Source: Numida meleagris
Lineage: Eukaryota; Chordata; Aves; Galliformes; Numididae
Assembly (NCBI RefSeq): GCF_002078875.1
Contig: NC_034421.1
Span: 3,349,076-3,413,075 of the forward strand
DNA: 64,000 bases
Reading direction: 5' to 3'
In this document: positions 36,067 through 47,541 of the stretch, piece after piece
Numbering within the stretch: position 1 is the first letter of the stretch
Layout: each line of letters begins with the position of its first letter
Notes under the pieces: model-generated
Told to the model about the DNA's origin: nothing
Databases searched by the model: none
Seen by the model: only the letters and a program-made list of their open reading frames with translations
Program-made: the position numbers and the translations under genes

Positions 36067-37623
36067 CTGAAAGAGAGACTGTGTTACATTCACCAGGTGG
36101 ATGCATCCTCCCCAGACCTTGCTGCTGTCACACTGGTGAGCACTCAGATCTGGGAATGTGCATCCAAATCCTCCCCCAGCTGACACATGCACAGGTCATC
36201 TCTTCTCTGGGCAAAGGGAAAGAATAATTGAGTTCTTTGCTTTGTGATAGCAGAAACTGGTGACAATGCAAAGCTTAAACTGATGACAAAAGCACCAGGG
36301 ATTATTGCTAGGGTTGTGCATGTCTGTGCCAGAGCTGGCTATAAATCAGCAGCAAAATCGGGGGACAAAAGAAATACTGACAGGAGGCAGATTTGGAGAG
36401 GGGACCTCACTGGGTACAGTGCTGGCTGGGAAGGTGAAAGTAGATCCCTGAGAATCACTCTGATATTGGCTGGGATGCTCCTGCCCCACCCAAGGATGTC
36501 CACGGTGTGACCCAGAGCTACCTGGAAAGGTTCCTTGGCTTCGAAGGGGAAGGTTTTGTTCACCTCCTCCTTCCCCCAGTGGTTGGCCAGGAAGGAGTTG
36601 CAGACAATTCTGGAGCTGGCAAAGCGGGGGTTAAAGTGGAAAGCGATCTGGTCTCCGGGATGACTGAGGAAATTAATTTCGAACCTGTAACAGAGAGAGA
36701 AAGGGATGCATAGGGCCATGGAGCGTACTTCTGGCCTGGGGGAGTTGAGCGTGGCCGTACTCACATGCTGGTGCTGGAGCTGGTTTCACCCTTGACCACA
36801 ACGCTCCAGCCGGGACACATCCCCTCCGGGTACAGGGCCTCGAACTGCCAGCAAAGCAGTGGGGAACAGCGTGTCACAGCCCATCCCCAGCCACTGCTCC
36901 ATATCTCTGATCCTCTTCCCCTCTGTCCCTTTTCCCACACAGGCACTCTCTGCTTCAGCCTTTTTCTCACTCCTAAGTAAGCTCCAAGCTTCAGGGTATT
37001 CCCTTCCTCTCAGGGTTTTCTTTTGTATTTGCTGCCCAGCTCTCTGCAGAAGGCTTCAGGGCAGCAGCTCTCACCTGGCACAACGGTGCCTGCTCCTTCT
37101 GCCCATCTGCACAATGCAAAATCTGTGGAAACCTCAGCAGAAAAATTCGTGATGCTTTGAAACGGCGTGTGAAAGGAAGGGACTGACAAAGGAAGGAGGG
37201 TAATGTGGCACCCAGCCTGTCCCCATCAGTGTTATATGGATGACTTCCCAAGATCTCTTGCCCAGTCCCCTCCCACCTGCTCCCCCCATCTCCCACTTGC
37301 ATAAAACGAGCTAGAAAATGTTCCTTGTTGAATAATTCATAGTTTTATTCAATAACTCATTTTAATAAGAAGTGCTTGCCATTTCATCCCACTTTTCTTA
37401 GCACTCCTGTGATCTTGCATTTCTGAGCATCGCCCTCTCCCAAACTTATTGGGAAAATCTCTCCAGCTTTGGCAGCTCCACCAGCAGCTCCTTGCCTGGC
37501 TCTCCCTTCCCATGGCTCAGTGCTTTCACACCCATCCCTTTTCTCTGTCACTGTTTCCCATTTCCAGTGCATTTTTGGGACGTGCAGGTAAAAGGCATCC
37601 CCAGCACTTACCCGCAGTGCCAT
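35902..37623 (-). CDS. GRIFIN: GRIFIN, galectin-related inter-fiber protein of the lens (4 coding exons)
   Basis: Joining exons 37623-37612, 36844-36765, 36684-36522 and 36066-35902 gives an uninterrupted 139-residue protein, a single galectin carbohydrate-recognition domain of normal length. All introns are GT-AG and phases agree; codon 31 is split AT|G between exons 2 and 3. GRIFIN is a soluble cytosolic homodimer abundant in lens fibre cells, used as a crystallin-like protein. Sugar-contact positions are H47, N49, R51 (HFNPR motif), V58, N60, W67 and E70, all kept. The arginine expected two residues after the glutamate is V72. There is no signal peptide, as usual for galectins. I recognise the family from the HFNPRF and WGKE blocks and the characteristic C-terminal half. 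The orthologue call rests on memory of the avian protein and is strong. The gene runs in the same direction as the receptor 11 kb downstream, with its own TATA promoter. Confidence 0.96.
36522..36684 (-). CDS. GRIFIN: GRIFIN coding exon 3 (carbohydrate-recognition core)
   Basis: This 163-nt exon follows an acceptor ending TTACAG and ends in a GTAGCT donor. It encodes residues 31(last base)-85 and carries the whole sugar-contact core: H47-F-N49-P-R51, V58, N60, W67 and E70. Galectin genes normally concentrate the binding residues in this exon. Confidence 0.95.
36765..36844 (-). CDS. GRIFIN: GRIFIN coding exon 2
   Basis: This 80-nt exon follows an acceptor ending CTGGCAG and ends in a GTGAGT donor. 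It encodes residues 5-30 and the first two bases of codon 31. The product is the first beta strands of the galectin fold (FEALYPEGMCPGWSVVVKGE). Confidence 0.92.
37612..37623 (-). CDS. GRIFIN: GRIFIN coding exon 1 (MALR)
   Basis: This 12-nt coding part encodes M-A-L-R and is followed at once by the donor GTAAGT. A very short first coding exon is typical of galectin genes. The ATG has A at -3 (CAGG-ATG-G context, strong +4 G), and lies about 65 nt from a TATA box. Confidence 0.9.
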
Positions 37624-37688
37624 CCTGCTCTCCTGTTCCACGCTGCTGATGTGAGTGTGCTGCTGGGGAGGGGGGTTGGGGGGGGCTC

Positions 37689-37694
37689 TATATA
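37689..37694 (-). promoter_or_regulatory. GRIFIN: GRIFIN TATA box
   Basis: TATATA reads on the minus strand 66-71 nt upstream of the GRIFIN ATG. Usual spacing would put transcription start near 37660, giving a leader of roughly 35-40 nt. Sharp TATA promoters are common in lens crystallin genes. The start site itself is inferred. Confidence 0.7.
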
Positions 37695-37699
37695 GGGCT

Positions 37700-37793
37700 G
37701 TCAGCCAGGGATTAGCAGAGGCAGCAGCCTGAGGTCACTTTTCAGTGCTGGGTGACAGGGAGCAGCAAATCCTGCTCCCCTCGCTGGGTCAGC
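37700..37793 (-). promoter_or_regulatory. Possible Maf half-sites and homeodomain site upstream of GRIFIN
   Basis: On the minus strand GCTGAC occurs just upstream of the TATA box (37705-37700) and GCTGACC farther up (37793-37787). Both match the half-site bound by large Maf factors, which drive many lens genes. Between them CTAATCC (37715-37709) fits an Otx/Pitx-type homeodomain site. Words this short occur often by chance, so the assignment rests on their position in a lens-gene promoter. Confidence 0.35.
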
Positions 37794-38904
37794 CTGCTCA
37801 GGCATGCAAAGCTAATCCAGCCTCACTCATCCACCGAGCATCCCAAGCTCTGATGGGATGAGGCCAGGGTGGGAGCAACGGGGCACAAAGCAAAAATGGG
37901 GGTTCCTGAAGCTGGAGGGGATAACAGCAGCCCTGTCTATTGCAAAGTCTGTACAATCTTCTTCTTTCTTTTTTTCTCTTTTTTTTTTTTTGCTCTCCCA
38001 GAGCTCCAGGCTGAAAGGCGCTGATAGCAGCTCTGTCACAGCCGGTGCGGAGCCAGCAGGTTTGGGATCCCACTGTGCTGAGCTCCGAGCAGTTCCCTTC
38101 CTTACTGGAAACAAAGTAGGGATCTGGGAATAGGATAAGGGAGCTTTTGTCAGATATTTTCTGATGTGAAAAGGCCCCAAGAAACAGGTTGTGATGAAAT
38201 GAAAGTTGCTTTGTGCCAGTGATGAGTGTTTGCACCAAAAGCACGTCCTGGCCACCCCTTCATGCCTGGGAGGCTGTGGTGCTCCCTGGATGGTCCTACA
38301 GGAATCCCTGGCTTTTGTGCTTGAAAACTCCTCACGCTGTGGGCCATGGTGCTGATGCTGTTTAATGTGTTTGCTTTGTTTCCAACAGATAAGCGGAATG
38401 AGAGCTGCTATCCCAGGCCCCAGTGCCCTTGGCAGATGACTTAAAATTCAGTCCAACAGACATCTAAGCCAAGAGCCTCTCCTGGGGCTGAAAAACTGAG
38501 TCCCAAGTCTGCGTTTTGCCCCTTCGGATGCCCCCAGAAAGCGAAGAGTTCATGGTGAGGAAATGCACTGGGAGCACTGGAGCAGAGCTCTGTGCTGCAG
38601 ATGGCAGCACTGGGAAGCTCGAGGTGGCAGCAACGTGCAGCCATCCCTCCTGTGCTGATGCTGCTATAGGCATCTGCCAGCTCTGCGTGGTCTGATCCCA
38701 AAGCTGTGAGTTTGCCCCCCAGAGCCTCCCCTCCTGCTTGTTTCTGCTGCCAGCCAGGCACAGGCTGTGCAGAGAAGGGGAGACACCCCTTTGAAATGGT
38801 TTTGAGGTACCCACCACAGCAATGGGCAGAACCAGACAGCATTGCAGATGTGTATATAGGAAAGATGTGATGATCACAGCGTAGCACAATTAAGCTAACA
38901 AAAG

Positions 38905-39101
38905 CAGTGGGCGGGAGAAGGCTGGTGCACAGCGGGGCAGGTCGAGGGGCTGTGGAAGTTCCCTGGAGGTGTTTGAGAACCATGGAGATGTAGCACTAGG
39001 GAACTATGGTTTGGTGTCATGGTGGGGATGGGTTGGGGTTGAACTTGGTGATTTTAGAGCTCTTTTCCAACCATAATGATTCTATTCTATGATTCTATGA
39101 A
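38905..39101 (+). mobile_element. CR1 LINE 3' region
   Basis: GGAAGTTCCCTGGAGGTGTTTGAGAACCATGGAGATGTAGCACTAGGGAAC is the CR1 pattern in its usual order. The copy ends with three ATTCTATGA-like units. It lies 1.3 kb upstream of the GRIFIN promoter. Confidence 0.88.
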
Positions 39102-41027
39102 GGTGCTGAGGAAGCAGAGGATGCTGCACAGGGAGGCAGCAGCAGAGCAAATACCAGCTCCTTTCTGTGCCCAGTGCCTGCCTCACCCCTGCAGCACAGG
39201 CACCAGCACGAGTCACAGCTTCCAGAGAAGGTGCTAGAAGCTTTGGTTTTGTCTTGTGAAACCAAGCACTTCCCACAGATCTGCGCAGGCAGCTGTCCTG
39301 GCAGGGTGATGTCCCAGCTGGGCCCTGTGGCAGCTCCCAGTGCAGCTACCACCTCCATCACCAGCAGCAGCAGCAAGTGCTGAGCTCACTACCCTGCTGC
39401 TAACAGTGGTGCTTGGCCGAGTGCTGCTGGAGCTGAGGCTTTCTGCAGAGCTGCCCTGCAGGAGGACAAAAAGCAGCAGAAATATTTTTGGAGAGATGGG
39501 TGAACTCTCGAGGAGGCAGAGGGTTCTGACTGCTCTGGTTTCAGGGATAGCAACGATGCAGATGCTCAGTGCTCCCCAAAATTCAGTTTGACTCCTTTTG
39601 GTGAGAGCAGGAAAGGCTTTGGGAATGATCCAAACACAGCAAATGATGCCCACATAGGGGCTGGTTGTACAGGTGTGCCTTGTTTGCCTTCTGCCTGTTG
39701 TGCCATTCCTGGGAGCCATCATCACCTCTGCTTAGCAAGGGGGAAGGGAGAGGGAACGTGTCTAAAGTCAGCTGGTGGAGGTGGGTGGTTGGCTCCCAGT
39801 GGCATTGCTTTTCCCAGGCACGCTGACTGTGTGCTGCTGGGTTACGGCAAAGAAAAACACGGCACAGAAAACGAGCTGATGGTCTGACAGCTTGGTTAGC
39901 TGCAGGGGCTCTTCGTTAGCGTGACATTTTGGTGATTATCAAATCTCTTATTAGCAGACCTGCTCACGCATTTGTCAGCCATTTGGTTGTACAACAGGCA
40001 GAGTTTGCACCTACCCCTAAGCCGTTACGATCCTTGCCCTGCTCTCGGTCATTTGTCCCCGAGCCCTTCTCCTGCTGTTCACGGAGCGACAGAAGTGCTC
40101 GGCGAGGAGCCTGGCACTGCGCTTCCCACGGGGATTTTCACACAAATCTCCCCCGTGAGAAACTGAGTGCTTGTCCGCAAGTGCGGTTATCTTCGTCAGT
40201 CTGTAGAGGTCTCCAAACACACAGGATGCATTTTCAGGACCCGAGCACATTCCTTGCATCTATGCTTCGTATGCTGATTTTCCCCTTCTCACGGGCTGCT
40301 CTGTAGATGATGCTTTGGTTTCTGATACCTGCTTGGATTTTACTGTGAGTTCTTGTAGGAATGTGGTGTCCATCCCGTGGTTAACTTGGTTGTGCCCCAA
40401 CAAGAGGCGTACTCTCCCCACAGTGCTGCTCTGTCCCATTGCTGCTCGCGGATAGGGAAGGCTGGGAGCCACCCCTGGTAACTCCCTCGGGATTAATAGC
40501 ACAGGGACATCCAGGACTGAAGCCTTAAGGAACAAGCAAAGATTAATCTAGGAATTATCTATTTTTTTAATGTGGGGGGATGCAGGAGGCCAGGCTTGGC
40601 CATATTTGCTCCACCAACTTGGTAAGTCTCATGGCTCCTTTTTCATTTCTTATTCTGTCCCACAAACCAGCAGCCGGGTCAGGACTGGGGCTGTGTCCTC
40701 CCCCTGCTGGCTGCCGTGGGGTTGGGGATAACTGCGCTTTGAACATCCCCATCCCGCTGCCTGTGTAACAGCCTCTGCTACCGCTGAGTTTCTGCTCCCT
40801 CCACGCTGCAATTTGCAGGACCTGCCAGAAGAGGGCTGGAGACTCCGAGCAGAGCCCTGAGACGAATGATAACCATCAAACTGCGCGCGAGTGTGATGCC
40901 AGCGCAGCCTGATGCAACACCGCTGTGCCTCCGCTCCGGGATGTGCTCTGCAGCCCGCACCTCTCCTTGCAGCTCCTTAAAGAGACCGCTGTCCCTCTGA
41001 AAGCGCCCTGCAGAGCGAGCTCAGCCT

Positions 41028-41052
41028 AAAAACAAAAACAAAAACAAAAACC
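41028..41052. repeat. (AAAAAC)n microsatellite
   Basis: About four units of AAAAAC in tandem. Confidence 0.8.
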
Positions 41053-44000
41053 ACAAGGAAAGAAAAACATCACACCCTGCAAGGTGCCAAGAGACATGGG
41101 AAAGCTCACACCCACCGGCACACGCTGCCTGTGCCCGGCCCTGTGAAGTGTCAGCTCCAGCACCCGCCCTAACGAGCTGCTGAGATGCTTGGTCCCACCC
41201 TGTGTCCGTTTATCCGTGCCTTGGCGTAGCGGCAGTGTGTCCTGCTGTCCTGTCAGCTGGAGAAGGAGAAACAGCGTTCCTGAGCATGGCTGCAGCTCCT
41301 GGTTATGAGCTTCTGTGTGTAGGCACATGAATGATGGCACAAATCTCTGCCTCTCTGTGCATGGTAGTGCCACTCCTCGCTGGGCCACGCACCGCAGGAG
41401 TGCAGCTGAGGCCAAGGCCCGCTGTGCCCGCTCCCTCATCGGGACTTCCCTCTGGGGCGGCTTTGAGGAGCAGGGATGAAAGGCGGCACGGTGGAAGCAC
41501 AAAGCTCGCCTGGTTTATTTTATTTATAACTGGCGTCTGCTTGAAAGGAAGCCGGCACTATCAGCTCCAGCACCGCCGGGTTAAATGAGTAAATGAAAGA
41601 GAGTTTTGCGTATGATCTGGAGCTTGAGTTTGCTCTTATATGGGCATCTCACCAGGCGCTGCTTGCTGGTACCTTGCTGCTTGTGGTGTGGGACATCCAG
41701 GCTCCAGCAGTGAGCCAGGGACTTGCCTACGTGACAAGCAGGAGGCACAGAGGGTACGCTAGGGCTGCAGCCACCCCTATTCCCTTGGCCCAGGCTGGCT
41801 GCATGCTGTGGCACTGACCCTGCTGCAGCCAGAGCACGGCTGGGCTGTCAGAAAGCAAGGCTAGGCGTGGGGTGCTGTTTATCACCTGGGGTTCCTTGAG
41901 CCAATATTTGATCACCTGTAAGTAATTGCCCTGCTGTGTTTGCTGGGACCTGATTTATCCTGCTCCATGGTGATCCCTTCCAAACTCCCCAGAGAGACAC
42001 CTGCCTCCCTCTCCCTAGGATGGATGGGGAGTAGCAGAGCTGGTGCAGGGTCCCTATGGTCTCCACTGTCAGAGTGTGGGTGCTGCATGTATCCCCCATG
42101 GGATCTCAAAATCATGGCAAAACTGATGTCAGAGCCCTGGGATGGAGGGGGGAGAAATATGAGCCCTCCTTGCTCCTCTCCAGCCTGGATGGGGCAAATT
42201 TCTGCTTTCTGGGGATGGAGTCAGGTTTGACAAAGCCTTCTCTGTTCCCTGCAGCCTCTTCACAAAGTATTGCCAATCCAGAAGCACTTCCTAAGTGAGG
42301 TGAGGCTTTGAGGGCCAGGTTTCCTTGGTCTAAGCAGCTCTGATTTGGTGCTGAGTGATTTACTGAGCTAAAATGCTGGGGGAGGAGGCACATCAGTGGA
42401 GGGGCTGCAGCTTGGCTGCAGGCTTTCGCTCCTGAGCTCAGCTATGCATGCAAGTAACAGCACGACAGCCTCTTGCTAATGCTTTCCCTGCAAACCCCAT
42501 GCCAGCTCCTTGGACAGGGACCTGCATGGCAACAGGCCTGAGCACGGCAGAGGCAGCCGCGTTCCACATATCATCAAAGGCTGAATTCCTCCCCAGGAGC
42601 AGCGCGTGGGATGCAGCCGCAGTCGCGCGCCTGCAGCTGCCGCTGGGGAGGAGACAGAGGAGGGGGAAGCCCGGAGCTGGGTGGAAGGAGGGAGCTCATC
42701 TGTGAAGTTTGGGTATACACCAGACACAGGTGCATCCCTTGAGCTGGAGCTCTGAGAGCTCTTGGCAGGTTGCACGTGGATGGTTTGGGTGTGAGGACGT
42801 CAGGATGCATGGAGCCCACCAGCTCTTGGCGAGGGTTGTTGGCATAAGGAATCACAGTGACACGTCGGGGTCACACAGGCCTTCCCATGCTCATGTTTGA
42901 AACCCTGAAGAACAACTGTCCTGGAGGCTGGGTCCATCCCAGCATCTGGGGAGATGGGGGAATGATGCATGGGAGATGAATGCGCTGAACGGCATTTTTG
43001 GCTTGGTGGGCTCTTCTGAAGAGAGTCAGTACCAGCAAGACTCCAGATATATCTGCCTGACCACCAAGTAAGCAAACCCTGAACTTGGAGTCTTGGTCCT
43101 CCCCCCATGGGCTGTGAGCTCTGTTGTACAGGGCTGGCACCGGGGTTTTGCAGCAAGCTGCGAGGGGGAGGATGCAGCTTTCTGCTATTTTGGAGAGCAG
43201 GGAGGAAGAGGAAGGGCTGCTGACAAAGACTGAAACTCGAAACATGACAATGGTGACAAAAAACCTCATCCTATTTGGGGAACTAACTGTATTTGTTTCC
43301 TGATGTGATCAGGGTAGCTCAAACTGAGAGAGACATGCTGACATCATTGACTTGCAATGTCCTGAGTTGGGTGGGTTTTGGGGATGGAGCAAACCCTACA
43401 TGTCCCGCTCCTCTCCTGACCCACACAGGGGCTGGGAGATCTCTTCAGTCAAATGCCTAAACCCTAAACCTGAATCCCTTCTCTCCTCTCCCCCAGCAGC
43501 CCTTAGCCATGCCACCACGCAGGGCTTCCTACCAGCACCAGCTGCCTGGTGGTAGCGCCTCGGAGCCCAGGCTGCACCAGGTTAAGCCAAGAAGGTGGCA
43601 CCCAGTGGCACCACATTTTCCTTCCCTGTAGCCCTGTTTGCTGTTGCTCATCCTGCTGCTCGCTCCCATCTCCCTCAGGAGCTCTGCTTCCCTCTGCCCC
43701 TTCCCACAGCGAGACACCCTGACCCTGCTCCAGCTCCTCGTCTGCAGACAGCAAAGTTGTTCTTCTTGAGATGAACAATAAGGCAGTCAGTGCCCCGGGG
43801 ATCCTGTGGTCAAGGCAAAGTGATGCCATGTCATTTGGTTTCTTCTTTATTTTCACATTGGCTTTTATAGATGCAGATGGGCTCCAGCCACAAATCCAGC
43901 TCCCAATGGCTTGGGTGGAGGCTGCTGATTCAGTCCCTCTCTATTTCTGGTGTTGGGCTTATATGTAATTTATTCCTATGTAGTTACAGATATAGCTGTG

Positions 44001-44602
44001 CAGAGCATGAGAATTTCAGTGGGGAGGTGAGGGGTGGTTTATGAGTAAAACATTAGTGTGAGATTTCAGAGAGAGGAACAGTTGTAAACTGGTAACAAGG
44101 GCACAGTGCAGGGGGATGCCCCATGCCCTGTGAAGGGTTTCATCCGGGAAGGCTCAGGCTCACCCCAGACCCACCCACATCCTGACTGCAATGTTCCTGC
44201 TCATAGAGCTGAGCTGGAGAGTGGGGCTGAAGCTCCACCTGCTTGGAGATCAGGAGAAGCCGAGGCTTGGGAGCTGAGGACGTACCTGCAGCTCCTTGTG
44301 CTGCACTCAGCTTCCCCACTCACTCTACAGCTTATTGTGAGTTTCCAACCCCATGCAGGGAACAGGCACACAGGGAGATGTCCATCAGCCATGGCCAGGG
44401 GCGCAGCTCCTATGGATGGGATGGAAGAGGGGCTGCAGAATTCCACCCCCAATCTCAACAAGCAATCTGATCCGTCAGATCAATCCTATTTTGTACTGGA
44501 TGCAGAACGTAGCCTGCGGAGAGGTTGCCAGACCATGACTCTGCTCCTCACACCCTCTGCTTTTCCTCCTCCTTCAGATCCGTCCGCTGGGAGGAGAAAT
44601 CC

Positions 44603-44617
44603 TTTTTTTTTTTTTTT
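44603..44617. repeat. T15 homopolymer inside a long chance open frame
   Basis: The run lies within the 333-codon plus-strand frame at 44106-45107, where it would encode a run of phenylalanines. Confidence 0.75.
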
Positions 44618-47112
44618 CCTGGAGTTTTTACCAAACTCCAAAACATCTGGAACAGCTCATGGAGCTGAAGAGGATTGTAACGCTGGGAGTGGAAATAGGG
44701 TCATGGAAACGGAGGCACCCCGTTGGATTAATGCTCGAGCACAACACTTGGGAAGGCTTGAGGTCAAATCCTCACCTCCTCCCTCACAAAGGAAAAGAGT
44801 TGGAAAAATCCTGGTGAGATCCTGGGAGACATTTGTCCACACCACAAAACCATTGCGTGCCTCCAGGTCCTGCTCCTGTGGTCTGTGCCCGGAGGATGTC
44901 TCTGGACCATTGTGCCCAGTGCCCATTGGTACCCATTGTGCCTTAGTGCGCGGATATGGCACTCTGCTGTTTAGATCTCCCAGCTCCAACATTTTCTCCT
45001 ATGTGGCAAGCTGGCAGGAGATCGAGAAAGAAGTCAGTATTTTGGAAAGGGCAACAGGGCCCCTGGGGTTATTTAGAGCCTGCCAGCTTGACATCCATCA
45101 AGGCTGACATACTGAGAGAGCTTTTGCAGAAAGCAATGTGAAGTTAATTAAAGGAGGGGTGTGACTGATGCCAGTCCCAGCAGATGAAGAAAATAGATCT
45201 CTGCTAAATTCTTCATTTCTGCAGGGCTAGGATTTGGGCTGATAGAGATGATACTGTCAATGCAATAGGCCTGGTCGCGTGGTTTGATTCGGTGTCTGGC
45301 TGTGGTACAAATGGAGCCAGAGTGGAGCCTACCACTTACATTGATACACAGACTGATAAACACTGGTGATATAGAACCACCATGGCATGCTGGTGGGAGG
45401 TCAAACGTGGCTGCCTGTGGGCTACAGAATGCTGCTGCCAGGGGGAAATGTGGTCACGCAGCTGCTTTTCCAGTGGGGCTGCACAGAAACTGGCTCTTGA
45501 GCCTCCCCATTTTTAACTGTTTGGTGGAAAAAATAAAACCCTTTGGATGATATTTGTAAATGGCTGTTAGAGGGTAAGCCAGCTTGGTGCAAGCCAAAAG
45601 TGCCTTTTTTTTTAGTACAGCCACAAAGAGTCCTGCATCTAGGAATGAAAAGGGAAGATGTATTTATAGAATAGGACAACCTCTAAAAGAATCTATAAAT
45701 GTGAAAGCCATGGTAGAACTGTGGGTTTTGGCCTTAATTTAGTGGGACAATCCCTAAAAACATCTCTGTGTTTTCCTAGAGGTAAGCCAGGTTCCTGGAC
45801 TGCCCAAGTCTGCGGCTGTAAAGCACGGCAGCAACTCCAAGCACATCCCTCGTCTTTGCTGTGGCAGTGGGGGGAGCAGTGTCCCTGCTCTGGTGTCCCC
45901 TGGCCAAGCATGAGGGTGGCATATAAAGAAAGTCCAGGAAAATAGCCTCAGAAATGATTAAGGGACTGTAAATTTTGCCTGTGCAGATAGAGTGAGGGGC
46001 TCTCAGTTTATTTAGTGTGATACATGGAAGAGTTTGGGCTGATGGGTCATGGTATCCCTAAAGGTCAGGTTGGTGACAGCAGAGGGTTTCCCAGCTGACA
46101 GCCACCAGCAGGGTAGATTGAATGGATGGGCACCGAAAAAGCACGGCTTTGGAAGACTGGGTTCATCTGATGGATTTAAATGGAAACCTGGACACCCTGC
46201 TCCCCTGCCACGAAAGCTTTAACTCCTGCAGGGCACCACCGCCTGCCAGCCCGCAGCAGGCAGTGGGACAGGAGCCCCGCTGATGGCCTCAGGCTTTTCC
46301 CATCCAGGCGAGAAAACAAGCTGTGAAAAAAGTCAACATGTCACTGAAGGATTTTGCCTTTCAGATGGGTTGGTTTTTCCGGGCTGTAAGAAAGGACACG
46401 AGGAAGCTGCTGGCAGACAGAGTGCACCAGCCCTGACTTCACAAATATTTGAACAACATTTACTGTTGCAGTGCATGTTATTCCACAATAAACTAAAAAA
46501 TAATCTAAAAAAAATAGTACCACTGGGCTTTACCAGATGTGATGCCTTCAGGTTCCCCCCCTGGCTCACTCAGCCCTGAGCTCCAGCAGCCACCATCAGC
46601 ACCAACTTTGGGCCAGGCTGTTCCTGGGCCAAAACCTTGCAGATTTGGTCATAACCAAGTCCATGCCTGTGACACCTGCATTACACTCCACAGATGCTTG
46701 TGTGATTTCACCATAGAAATACAGGTGCTGTCCACCCTGCCCCTTCCTTAGCCCATGGACTGATCACTGTTTATGTAGGGCCTCCTCAATGTGCCTTTGT
46801 TATTGTGCTCTCTCACATTTCCTGCATTTGAACCCCTTATCACAGTCTTGCCCAGGGAATATGTGCTCAGGAGGGTGCGTTTTATGGGCTGATAAGCTTC
46901 TGTTGCTGGCAGCCTTATTGATGGGATGTCTGGAGTCAAGAGGTGGGGATCCTGCACTCAGGTAGGGGCTGGGGAGGCAAAAAGCTCCATGACCACTTTC
47001 CCCTGAGATGGATCCCCATCTTTCTCCCTTACCTCATCTCAGCCTCAGCAATCCCTCACTGCAGCCCTCAAACCTCTGCTGAGCTCTTCTCTTGGCAGCA
47101 GTTTGCGTTGGA

Positions 47113-47127
47113 TTTTTTTTTTTTTTT
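47113..47127. repeat. T15 homopolymer
   Basis: An uninterrupted run of 15 T with no recognisable element beside it. Confidence 0.8.
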
Positions 47128-47213
47128 CTAGCATTAGTTTAGAAATAAGATGTGGCCAATAATGGCTTTGTCAGGTGCTTACTCCCTCTACACTTTTGCT
47201 CCGAGCATGCCTT

Positions 47214-47230
47214 TGTGTGTGTGTGCGCGT
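47214..47230. repeat. Short GT/GC dinucleotide repeat
   Basis: TGTGTGTGTGTG followed by CGCG, an alternating purine-pyrimidine run. Confidence 0.65.
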
Positions 47231-47409
47231 ACAAGCGACGCACAATGATTAAAGAGCATTATTAGTCCCTTGACTGAGCTATAATAGGAAAAACCTGCGT
47301 CCTTCCTGCCAGCTCCCAGCGTTAAGGGGAGCTGATCCCAGCGAGCGCCCTGCCCGTACTCCCTGCTCTCACAGCGACATTTGAGGGGTTTCTGACCTCC
47401 TTTATCCCA

Positions 47410-47541
47410 AAATCACCCGAGGTCAGGCTGGATGGGGCTCTGAGCACCTGATGGAGCTGTGGGTATCCCCGTTCATTGCAGGGAAGTGGGACCAGATGGC
47501 CTTTAAGGGTCCCTTCCAACTCAAATGAGTCTATGATTCTA
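47410..47541 (+). mobile_element. CR1 LINE 3' tail
   Basis: GGTCAGGCTGGATGGGGCTCTGAGCACCTGATGGAGCTGTGGGT, then GGCCTTTAAGGGTCCCTTCC and a GAGTCTATGATTCTA tail. It is close in sequence to the copy at 49600-49944, so it probably belongs to the same CR1 subfamily. Confidence 0.9.
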
